This document shows positions 9,471 through 17,383 of a stretch of DNA of 64,000 nucleotides, one piece after another. The DNA comes from Candidatus Latescibacterota bacterium. GTDB lineage: Bacteria > Latescibacterota > UBA2968. The notes under the pieces were generated by a model that had not been told where the DNA came from, searched no databases, and was given only the letters and a program-made list of their open reading frames with translations. Every line of letters begins with the position of its first letter. The stretch's first letter is position 1. The stretch covers positions 1 through 64,000 of the forward strand of contig JAJDYX010000001.1 in assembly GCA_022824945.1 (NCBI GenBank), given 5' to 3'. The position numbers and the translations under genes are program-made.

Positions 9471-11441
9471 ATGGCAGAATCCGCACAAAATATTCAGACA
9501 CCAAAGCCGATCGGCAGGGGCTTGCGCACGTATCGAACCGCTGTTGCGTCGGTCGCCATGATCCTGGTGAGCGTGCTGTGGAATGAATGGATGCCGTATT
9601 ACACATCGGGATCCAATATCAGTCGCAGCCATTTTCCCGTAGCACTCTTCTATCCCTTTTTGATTTTGTGTATATGCAACTTGCTGGCAAATCATCGGCG
9701 ATCAACCTATGCATTGACGCGATCAGAATTGCTGGTGGTCATGGCTTCGGGGCTGGTCGGTATCTCGGTGTCTTACGACGGGACCAGCGGGCATCTAATC
9801 GGCGTGATAGCCGCGCCTTATTATTTTGCCTCAACGGAAAACGGCTGGACGACGTACTTGCTCGAACACATCCCGCACTGGCTGGTGCCGACCAATGCGG
9901 GTGGAGAGATGACGCGGTTTTACGAGGGTGGTAAAGGGACCTTTCCATGGCGCGTATGGGTCGCACCGATATTCTGGTGGACATGTTTTTTGGGCGCGAT
10001 GGGATTTGCGGTATTCAGCGTGGTGGTGATTTTGCGAAAGCAATGGGTGGATTACGAGCGATTGGCATATCCGCTTGTAGAAGTGGGAAGCCTGCTGACC
10101 GAGACCGAGCCGGGTGGCACGCTGGAAAAAATGCTCCGGTCTCCATTGTTCTGGATTGCGTTTGGCCTGGTGATGGCGTTAAAGCTGTGGAATATCGGAT
10201 CTTATTTTTCGCCAGCTTTCCCGCATATCTCTATTGAGGGAATGAACTGGCGGGCTTTTCCCGATTTTCCCGCATTGCCCTTTCGCCTCAGTTTTTACGC
10301 CATAGGTTTTGGCTATTTTGCGCGATTGGATGTGTTGTTCAGCGTGTGGTTTTTTATCGTCTTGACGGCATTTCAGATTTATGCCTCGAATATTTTTGGG
10401 TATCCCCTCGGTTCATCCAGTCTGCACTGGGAAAATGAGCTATTAAACTGGCAGAGCATGGGCGCACTCATTTTTCTCGCTGTGTGGGGCTTGTGGATGG
10501 CGCGCGCACACTTGAAGGCCGTGTGGCGCAAAGCGTGGGACCCGAGTTGTGAAATAGATGATCGCGGAGAGTTGTTATCATATCGCACGGCGGTATTTGG
10601 TCTCGTGCTCTCGCTCGTATTTGCAACGTACTGGCTGGTCGCAACCGGCATGGCGTTGTGGGTTGCGATAGTGTTTTTGATTCTGGCAATGTTGTTATTT
10701 TTGGGTCTGGCGCGCGCTGTGTCCGAGCTGGGTCTGGTCTATGCCTATTATCGGTTAGAGCCAAATGATGCGGTCGTGCAAGCATTTGGTTCGGCATCCA
10801 TCATGGGGATTTCGAGCATCACCGCACTGGCATTTATGCGGGTATTCAATTTTTTTCCCGACATCGGCAAAGGCTTCTTAATGCCGTCGTTTTCGCAGGC
10901 GGTGAAAGCAGTGGATAAGACCATAACACCCCGGCGGATTACAGGCGTGATCTGGGCGTCGCTCGCCGTGGGCTTTGTGATTTCGATTGTCAACACGCTC
11001 TATTTGAGTTATGAATACGGGGCTTATAATCTGGGCAATATGGGCCTCAAAAACGTCGGCCCGCGGGCATTTGATTTTGCGATGAACGCGATCCGCAATC
11101 CCCTCGGACTCGGAGGTGATGGCCGCGTGATGTGGGCGGGAGTTGGCGCCGGCACGATGGCGATTTTGACCCTGATTCGCTACTGGATCCCCGCCTGGCC
11201 GCTGCATCCAATTGGACTGGCCATGCAAGGGAACTACGGTGTGAGTAAAACGGTATTCTCAGTATTTATTGTGTGGTCAATCAAAGTTGTTGTGATGAAG
11301 ATGGGCGGTGTGCAGCTATACGAAAAAGGAAAACCGTTTTTCATCGGCCTGCTGGCAGCGCAAGCGTTCAGCACTGGGCTGGTATTTGTCATAGATTGTA
11401 TCTGGTTCCCCTTGCAGGGACACAATGTACACAACTTCTAA
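9471..11441 (+). CDS. DUF6785/DUF6784-type polytopic membrane protein (paralog A)
   Basis: This 656-residue protein has about 12-14 hydrophobic segments. It keeps features I associate with the DUF6785/DUF6784 family: an N-terminal LTRSELLVVMASG stretch, VVILRKQWVDYERLAYPLVE near residue 190, WPLHPIGLAMQG near 580, and a C-terminal MGGVQLYEKGKPFFIGLLAAQ. The family's function is not known to me; its size and topology suggest a transporter. It is the first gene of a tight cassette and is 6 bases before the phosphotriesterase-like gene. A close paralog (15397-17355) ends the same cassette. The ATG at 9471 has no clear Shine-Dalgarno sequence, and no promoter was identified between it and the terminator at 9397-9431. 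Confidence 0.75.
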   Translation: MAESAQNIQTPKPIGRGLRTYRTAVASVAMILVSVLWNEWMPYYTSGSNISRSHFPVALFYPFLILCICNLLANHRRSTYALTRSELLVVMASGLVGISVSYDGTSGHLIGVIAAPYYFASTENGWTTYLLEHIPHWLVPTNAGGEMTRFYEGGKGTFPWRVWVAPIFWWTCFLGAMGFAVFSVVVILRKQWVDYERLAYPLVEVGSLLTETEPGGTLEKMLRSPLFWIAFGLVMALKLWNIGSYFSPAFPHISIEGMNWRAFPDFPALPFRLSFYAIGFGYFARLDVLFSVWFFIVLTAFQIYASNIFGYPLGSSSLHWENELLNWQSMGALIFLAVWGLWMARAHLKAVWRKAWDPSCEIDDRGELLSYRTAVFGLVLSLVFATYWLVATGMALWVAIVFLILAMLLFLGLARAVSELGLVYAYYRLEPNDAVVQAFGSASIMGISSITALAFMRVFNFFPDIGKGFLMPSFSQAVKAVDKTITPRRITGVIWASLAVGFVISIVNTLYLSYEYGAYNLGNMGLKNVGPRAFDFAMNAIRNPLGLGGDGRVMWAGVGAGTMAILTLIRYWIPAWPLHPIGLAMQGNYGVSKTVFSVFIVWSIKVVVMKMGGVQLYEKGKPFFIGLLAAQAFSTGLVFVIDCIWFPLQGHNVHNF

Positions 11442-11447
11442 AGCGCA

Positions 11448-12473
11448 ATGATTACCCGAAGAACATTTATACAACAAAGCCTCGCCACTGCGGGCGCGTT
11501 GGCAATCGCACCATCGGCTTTTGCATCAGCACCACAGGTGATGACCGTAACCGGACCGATAGCTCCCGAGCAAATGGGGTTCACCCTCCCCCACGAACAC
11601 ATCATGTCCATTTTTGGCGGACAGCCAGTCAAAGTGGCGCAATACGACGAAGACAAATTATTCGCGAAGGTTATCCCCTATCTCAAAATGTTAAAAGTAT
11701 TTGGCGTGCAAACGCTTTGTGAATGCACGGGGGCTTATTTTGGACGGCGCGTGGATTTGCTCCGGCGCATCTCACAAGAAACCGGAATGCAAATTTTGAC
11801 CAATACCGGATATTTTGGCGCAGCGCACGATCGCTATGTGCCAGCGCACGCCTTTGAAGAAACGGCAGATCAAATTGCCCAACGCTGGATTGATGAGTGG
11901 GAAAACGGGATTGACGGGACAGATATTCGTCCGGGATTTATCAAAATTGGCGTTGACCCCGGCATGCCCTCTGACATAGACAAAAAGCTCATTTTGGCAG
12001 CGGGAAAAACCCATCTCAAAACGGGCCTGACAATTGTCTCGCACACAAGCGGCAGTACAGATGCCGCTGTTGAGCAGGTTGCGATGCTCGAAAAAATGGG
12101 CGTCCATCCCGAGGCATGGATCTGGGCACACGCACAACGCGTCAAGGATTCCGCCGACCTGACCCCCATAGCACAGGCAGGTGCGTGGATCGGACTGGAT
12201 GGCATCAGCGAAAAAACGCTCAATCAGCATCTCGATATGCTGCGCCACATGAGAAGATTTCGCGCTTTAGACCGGATGTTGCTTTCTCACGACGGCAATT
12301 CATTTGGATATGGCGACCGTTCCTTTAAGCCTTATAATGCCATTTTTGACCAATTTATCCCGCTAATGCGGAAAGCGAACTTTACCGATGAAGAAATCCA
12401 CCAAATCACAGTAAAAAACCCACAAGAAGCATTTGCCATTCGGATTCGCGAAGTACAGCAATCTGACTACTGA
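11448..12473 (+). CDS. Phosphotriesterase-family metal-dependent hydrolase with Tat-like signal
   Basis: The 341-residue product begins with a twin-arginine-like leader (ITRRTFIQQSLATAGALAIAP), so export to the periplasm is likely. The binuclear-metal ligands of the phosphotriesterase branch of the amidohydrolase superfamily are all in place: HxH at H49/H51 (LPHEHI), the bridging lysine K166 (GFIKIGVD), H199 (IVSHT), H228 (WAHAQ) and D282 (SHDG). Members hydrolyse phosphotriesters, lactones or unknown esters, so the substrate is open. It lies between the DUF6785-type gene and the sulfatase with gaps of 6 and 18 bases and is very likely co-transcribed. The context suggests a role in processing a sulfated substrate. 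Confidence 0.9.
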   Translation: MITRRTFIQQSLATAGALAIAPSAFASAPQVMTVTGPIAPEQMGFTLPHEHIMSIFGGQPVKVAQYDEDKLFAKVIPYLKMLKVFGVQTLCECTGAYFGRRVDLLRRISQETGMQILTNTGYFGAAHDRYVPAHAFEETADQIAQRWIDEWENGIDGTDIRPGFIKIGVDPGMPSDIDKKLILAAGKTHLKTGLTIVSHTSGSTDAAVEQVAMLEKMGVHPEAWIWAHAQRVKDSADLTPIAQAGAWIGLDGISEKTLNQHLDMLRHMRRFRALDRMLLSHDGNSFGYGDRSFKPYNAIFDQFIPLMRKANFTDEEIHQITVKNPQEAFAIRIREVQQSDY

Positions 12474-12491
12474 TAACAACCGGAGATAACC

Positions 12492-13934
12492 ATGAACCGA
12501 CGCGAATTTATCAAACAAACTGCCGTAGCCACCGTTGCAATGCCATCGCTCCTTCGGGCGCAGGCAGATGATCGCCCCAATATTGTGTTGTTTTTGGCCG
12601 ACGATATGACGTGGCGAGACTGTGGCGTATATGGCAATCCAGAAGTGCAAACGCCAAATCTGGATCAATTATCGCGTGAAGGCATGCGTTTTGATGGGTG
12701 TTTTACCTCCACGTCAATTTGCGCGCCCACGCGACAGCAGCTATACACCGGGATGTTTCCAGTACGCAATGGCGCGTATCCTCAGGGGGGATTTGTACGT
12801 CCGGGTGTAAAGAGCATGGCGCATCATTTCAAAGCACTGGGATATCGCGTTGGAATCATTGGCAAGCAACACTACGGACCACCCGAATCATTTCCCTTTG
12901 AAGTATTGAAAACAACCGGCAGCAATGAATTGCTGGACGCCGATGCGTCAATTCGCGTTATTCAAGACTTTATCGATAGAGAACCGGGTCAACCCTATTG
13001 TCTGGTGGTCGCATCTCGCAATCCCCACCTGCCATATACAAAAGGCCCGCAGGACATGTACGATCCAGACAAAGTGACGATGCCACCGTATCTAATCGAT
13101 ACCCCTGAAACGCGAAAACGATTGGCGGCTTACTATGCCGAAATTACCGCACTGGACGCCGAATTGGGGCGGTGTATGCAAGTCATATCGGATAACACAC
13201 TCGTGGTTTTCTCCACAGAACAGGGATCGGCATTCCCCTATGGCGGCAAATGGACGTGTTATGAAAACGGATTGCACACCGGGTTGATCATGCGCTGGCC
13301 CGGGAAAATTGAGGCGGGTTCTTCCTGCGATGCCCTCGTGCAATATGTGGATATCTTACCAACGCTCCTACAAGTTGCAGGTGGCGATCCCACGCAAGTC
13401 GATACGGGCAGAGCAGGCGCACCAGATGGGGGTTCTGGATTTGACGGGAAAAGTTTTTGGCATCTCGTCGCGGAAAACGGCAATCACCACCGGGATTACG
13501 TATATGGCGCTTATACAAATCGCGGTGTTCGAGACGGGACAGATTATCCGATTCGCTCGGTGCGCTCCAACAGATATAAATACATCGCAAATCTCAATCA
13601 CGAAGGTGTATTTCAGTGCAATGTGACGCGATTTATGGACGAAATGGGATGGGCAGAAGCCGCCGAAAAGAATCCAGCACTCGCACCCCGGGTACACGCC
13701 TTACGGCATCGCCCGGCAGTGGAATTTTACGATCTGGAAAACGATCCCTACGAGTTGAAAAATCTCTCTGAAGACGCACAATACGCAGGTATCATGAAAG
13801 AGATGCGAGCGGAACTCGATACGTGGATGGCGCAGCAAAATGACCGCGGAATGGAGACGGAATTAGAAGCGTATGCCCACGTAAATCCAGCATCGGCAAA
13901 GAACAAGCTATATCGTGAATCCCAAAATAAATAA
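12492..13934 (+). CDS. Sulfatase (type I, formylglycine-dependent) with Tat-like signal
   Basis: The 480-residue protein has a twin-arginine-like leader (NRREFIKQTAVATVAMPS). The alkaline-phosphatase-fold sulfatase signature follows: metal-binding LADD (D37/D38) and the C-A-P-T-R motif at residues 77-81, whose Cys is the site converted to formylglycine. The later metal site, normally Asp-Asn/His-Gly, reads STEQGS (E243-Q244), a conservative variant. It should remove sulfate from a glycan or related compound in the periplasm. Maturation would need a formylglycine-generating enzyme or anaerobic maturase, which is not in this window. The ribosome-binding site is CCGGAGA. It is co-linear with the phosphotriesterase-like gene and the GPH symporter. 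Confidence 0.93.
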   Translation: MNRREFIKQTAVATVAMPSLLRAQADDRPNIVLFLADDMTWRDCGVYGNPEVQTPNLDQLSREGMRFDGCFTSTSICAPTRQQLYTGMFPVRNGAYPQGGFVRPGVKSMAHHFKALGYRVGIIGKQHYGPPESFPFEVLKTTGSNELLDADASIRVIQDFIDREPGQPYCLVVASRNPHLPYTKGPQDMYDPDKVTMPPYLIDTPETRKRLAAYYAEITALDAELGRCMQVISDNTLVVFSTEQGSAFPYGGKWTCYENGLHTGLIMRWPGKIEAGSSCDALVQYVDILPTLLQVAGGDPTQVDTGRAGAPDGGSGFDGKSFWHLVAENGNHHRDYVYGAYTNRGVRDGTDYPIRSVRSNRYKYIANLNHEGVFQCNVTRFMDEMGWAEAAEKNPALAPRVHALRHRPAVEFYDLENDPYELKNLSEDAQYAGIMKEMRAELDTWMAQQNDRGMETELEAYAHVNPASAKNKLYRESQNK

Positions 13935-13950
13935 AAAACAGGAGAACTTT

Positions 13951-15387
13951 GTGTCCACGAGTAAAACAGATCAAAAAGCAGCACCCTGGGGCGAGGGCGA
14001 ACCCATTGGACGTGAGTATCCGTCGATACCATTGCTCGAAAAAATCGCTTATGGCGTCGGCGTCTTGCCGATGAATACAAGTGTCAATTCGATCAAAAAG
14101 CTCTCAGGTCCCATTTTTAATATTACGCTGGGCATGCATCCATTTCGCGTAGGCAATGTGGTATTGGCAGCTCGAATCTGGGATGCGATTACCGACCCGG
14201 TAATGGGATGGCTGTCGGACAACACAAGATCTCGCTGGGGACGGCGCAGACCCTATCTCTTTCTGGGCGCGATTTTGACGGCCATTGGCTACGCACTCAT
14301 TTTGAACGTGCCCAAAAACCTGAGTCAAGACGCACTGTACGCATATTTCTTCCTTGGCAGTCTGGGCCTCTATACCTGTGTCACCATATTGCAAGTATCC
14401 TACAACAGCCTGGGCTTTGAGCTGAGCCACAATTATCACGAGCGGACAAATATCTTTGCGTACCGCTCGTTTTTTCAGCAGATCAGCACCATTCTCGTGA
14501 GCTATCTCTTCTATTTTTGCACGCTCGATATTTTCGGCGACACGATGACAGGAGCCAAATATGTCGGCATTGGCGTTGGGCTGGTCATTTTTATATTTCT
14601 GTTGCCCACTGTTTTTTTTGTACGCGAAGGCCACGCCGAACAGGCGGTCAAACAGGAAAAAATACCCGTTGGTTGGGCGATTAAAACAACCCTGAAGACC
14701 AAACCATTTCTCATCCTGAGCAGCCTGACAGTCGTAACCATTTTTGGCGGCAACTTCACCCTGGCATTGGGACCTTATGTCAACATCTATCACGTTGCAC
14801 AGGGCGATGTAAAATTTGGAGCCGAGATACAGGGACACGCGGTTGCTATTGGAACCATCATATCCTTCGCCGCCATTCCCTTATTGGCCTATTTGTCCCC
14901 TCGAATCGGAAAGATTAAAACCCTTGGTATTTCAATCTCCTCCCTTCTCCTCGGTTCTATCTTAAAGTGGTTTTGCTATACGCCAGCAATGCCCTATTTG
15001 CAACTCATCGTACAGCCTTTTATCCGCATCGGCGAGATGGGCTTCTGGCTCATTATTACGTCAATGAAAGCCGATATCTGCGATTGGGACGAGTGGAAAA
15101 CCGGCTTTCGGCGCGAAGGCATGTACGGCGCAGCAACGGGCTGGTTTCAAAAAGTGACACAGGCGACCACATTCGCGCTCGGGCAGGGATATATTCTCGC
15201 GATCATCGGATTTGACGCTACAAAAGGTGTGGCGCAAGATCCGGGCGTAATGTTCTGGATGCGCTTTCTCTTTGCCGTATTGCCCGCAATCCTGGCCGTA
15301 GCGGGATTGATCTTGTTGAAATTTTATGAAATTGACGATGAAAAAGCCAAAGAAATTAAGGCGGATTTGGATAAACGAAATAACTAA
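13951..15387 (+). CDS. GPH-family (glycoside/pentoside/hexuronide:cation) MFS symporter
   Basis: This 478-residue, ~12-helix inner-membrane protein carries the classic GPH motif DAITDPVMGWLSDNTRSRWG followed by RRRPYL (about residues 80-105). The family imports sugars or glycosides with H+ or Na+, so it probably takes up the product of the neighbouring hydrolases. The GTG at 13951 was chosen as start because AGGAG sits 6 bases before it; an upstream ATG at 13915 lies inside the sulfatase gene and has a poor site. The gap to the sulfatase is 16 bases and to the next gene 9 bases. The exact sugar cannot be read from sequence. Confidence 0.9.
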   Translation: MSTSKTDQKAAPWGEGEPIGREYPSIPLLEKIAYGVGVLPMNTSVNSIKKLSGPIFNITLGMHPFRVGNVVLAARIWDAITDPVMGWLSDNTRSRWGRRRPYLFLGAILTAIGYALILNVPKNLSQDALYAYFFLGSLGLYTCVTILQVSYNSLGFELSHNYHERTNIFAYRSFFQQISTILVSYLFYFCTLDIFGDTMTGAKYVGIGVGLVIFIFLLPTVFFVREGHAEQAVKQEKIPVGWAIKTTLKTKPFLILSSLTVVTIFGGNFTLALGPYVNIYHVAQGDVKFGAEIQGHAVAIGTIISFAAIPLLAYLSPRIGKIKTLGISISSLLLGSILKWFCYTPAMPYLQLIVQPFIRIGEMGFWLIITSMKADICDWDEWKTGFRREGMYGAATGWFQKVTQATTFALGQGYILAIIGFDATKGVAQDPGVMFWMRFLFAVLPAILAVAGLILLKFYEIDDEKAKEIKADLDKRNN

Positions 15388-15396
15388 GTGAAAATC

Positions 15397-17355
15397 ATGG
15401 CAGAGCGATTCAAACAACTCTCGGAAACAACACCCGTGCGAGCGGTGACAACGCGGTCGGTAATTGCATCGGTAGTGGTGATTACTGCAAGCGTGCTGTG
15501 GAATGAGTGGATGCCGTACTATACGTCGGGATCGAACATCAGCCGCAGCCATTTCCCCCTGGCGTTTTTCTTTCCGTTTTTGATCGCGTGTACACTCAAC
15601 CTGACATTGAACCACTTGCGGGCGGGCTGGGGGCTTTCGCGGTCGGAATTGCTGGTGGTTCTGGGATCGGGCTTTGTGGGAATCGCGCTGGCTTACGACG
15701 GGTTGACCGGCCACTTCTTCGGAGTTCTGGCAGCCCCTTATTATTTTTCATCTGTGGAAAATGGATGGGGTTTTATACACGACACCATCCCCACATGGCT
15801 CGCCCCCTCGAACGCCACTGGTGAAATGACGCGGTTTTTTGAAGGCGGAGGCGGGTCCCCCCCGTGGCGCGTGTGGGCAGTACCCGTTTTCTGGTGGATG
15901 TGTTTTTTTGGCGCAATGGGCTTTGGGGTATTTTGCCTGGTCGTAATTTTGCGAAAGCAATGGGTGGATTACGAGCGCCTGGCATATCCACTTGTCGAAG
16001 TCGCACAATCTCTTGCAGAGACAGAAAAGGGCGGCGGATTGGAAAAAACATTTCGCTCTCCCCTATTCTGGATCGCATTTTCCCTGGTCATGCTTTTGAA
16101 GCTGTGGAATATCGCGTCTTATTTTACCCCTGCATTTCCGCATATAGACATTGAAGAAACGCTGTGGCAACCGATTCCGGATTTTCCCTGGATGGTAAAC
16201 CGCCTGAGTTTTTACGCCATTGGATTCGGGTATTTTGCACGCCTGGATGTACTCTTCAGCGTGTGGTTCTTCATTATTTTGACGGCGTTTCAGGTGTATG
16301 TATTCAATATCTTCGGATATCAAATCGGCGCAGCAACCCGACACTGGACAAGCGATGCCCTGGGCTGGCAGAGCATTGGTGCCTTGATCTTTTTGTCTGC
16401 CTGGGGATTGTGGATGGCGCGCGCACATTTGAAAGCCGTGGTGCGAAAAGCCCTGTATCCCAACTGCGAGGTGGATGATAGCGGCGAGTTACTGTCCTAT
16501 CGCATGGCGGTGTTCGGCTTATTGGGAGCATTCGCATTTGTCTCGGCCTGGCTATATACGGCGGGCATGCCCTTGTGGGTGGTATTCTCCTTTCTCATTT
16601 TGGCGATGCTGCTATTCCTGGGCCTTGCGCGCGCCATCGCAGAATTGGGCCTGGTCTATGTGTATTATCGCATTCAGCCTCACGATGCCGTAGTGCAGGC
16701 ATTTGGTTCGAGTATGGTCGGGCTTTCCGGTGTGGTGGTGCTCGGTTTTATGCATGTGTTTAATCAGTGGCCCGATATTGGCAAGGGATTTTTGATGCCG
16801 CCGTTCACGCAAGCGGTAAAAGCAGTAGATAAGGTCGTCAGTCCGCGGCGAATTACAGCGGTACTGTGGTTGGCACTGGCACTGGGCTTCACCATCTCAA
16901 TAGTGGATACGCTGTATTTGAGCTATGAATACGGAGCCTATAATTTGGGCAATATGGGGATGAAGAAGACGGGACCTGTGGCATTTGATTTTGTGATTAC
17001 AGAAATTCGGAATCCCATGGCACCCGGCGGCAATGGCAGGGTCATGTGGGCATTCATCGGCATGGGGCTGATGGCGATTTTGACGACCGTTCGCTACTGG
17101 GTGCCGTGGTGGCCCCTGCACCCGATTGGCCTGGCCATGCAAGGAAATTACGGCGTGAGCAAGACGGTCTTTTCGATTTTTATTGTCTGGTCAATCAAGG
17201 CGGTTGTCATGAAAATGGGCGGTGTGCAATTGTACGAAAGGGGAAAGCCGTTTTTCATCGGCCTGCTGGCAGCACAGGCGGTGAGCACGGGCCTGGTATT
17301 TATCATAGATTGGTTCTGGTTCCCCCTTCAAGGACATAATGTGCACAATTTTTAG
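15397..17355 (+). CDS. DUF6785/DUF6784-type polytopic membrane protein (paralog B)
   Basis: This 652-residue membrane protein is a paralog of the product at 9471-11441 along its whole length. Stretches such as WNEWMPYYTSGSNISRSHFP and the last ~45 residues are nearly identical, and a 32-bp tract (15946-15977) is identical in DNA to 10029-10060. It has about 12-14 hydrophobic segments and the WPLHPIGLAMQG motif near the C-terminus. The frame is open from GTG 15388, but ATG 15397 (MAERFKQ) aligns better with paralog A (MAESAQN). It ends the five-gene cassette. The family's function is unknown to me; a transporter role beside the GPH symporter is inference. Confidence 0.75.
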   Translation: MAERFKQLSETTPVRAVTTRSVIASVVVITASVLWNEWMPYYTSGSNISRSHFPLAFFFPFLIACTLNLTLNHLRAGWGLSRSELLVVLGSGFVGIALAYDGLTGHFFGVLAAPYYFSSVENGWGFIHDTIPTWLAPSNATGEMTRFFEGGGGSPPWRVWAVPVFWWMCFFGAMGFGVFCLVVILRKQWVDYERLAYPLVEVAQSLAETEKGGGLEKTFRSPLFWIAFSLVMLLKLWNIASYFTPAFPHIDIEETLWQPIPDFPWMVNRLSFYAIGFGYFARLDVLFSVWFFIILTAFQVYVFNIFGYQIGAATRHWTSDALGWQSIGALIFLSAWGLWMARAHLKAVVRKALYPNCEVDDSGELLSYRMAVFGLLGAFAFVSAWLYTAGMPLWVVFSFLILAMLLFLGLARAIAELGLVYVYYRIQPHDAVVQAFGSSMVGLSGVVVLGFMHVFNQWPDIGKGFLMPPFTQAVKAVDKVVSPRRITAVLWLALALGFTISIVDTLYLSYEYGAYNLGNMGMKKTGPVAFDFVITEIRNPMAPGGNGRVMWAFIGMGLMAILTTVRYWVPWWPLHPIGLAMQGNYGVSKTVFSIFIVWSIKAVVMKMGGVQLYERGKPFFIGLLAAQAVSTGLVFIIDWFWFPLQGHNVHNF

Positions 17356-17383
17356 AGAATGCGAATACCCGCACCGATGCGCC

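Noticed and set aside
17356..17383. Terminator between the convergent cassette and PcRGLX-like gene
   Set aside because: No stem or T-run could be found in these 28 bases.
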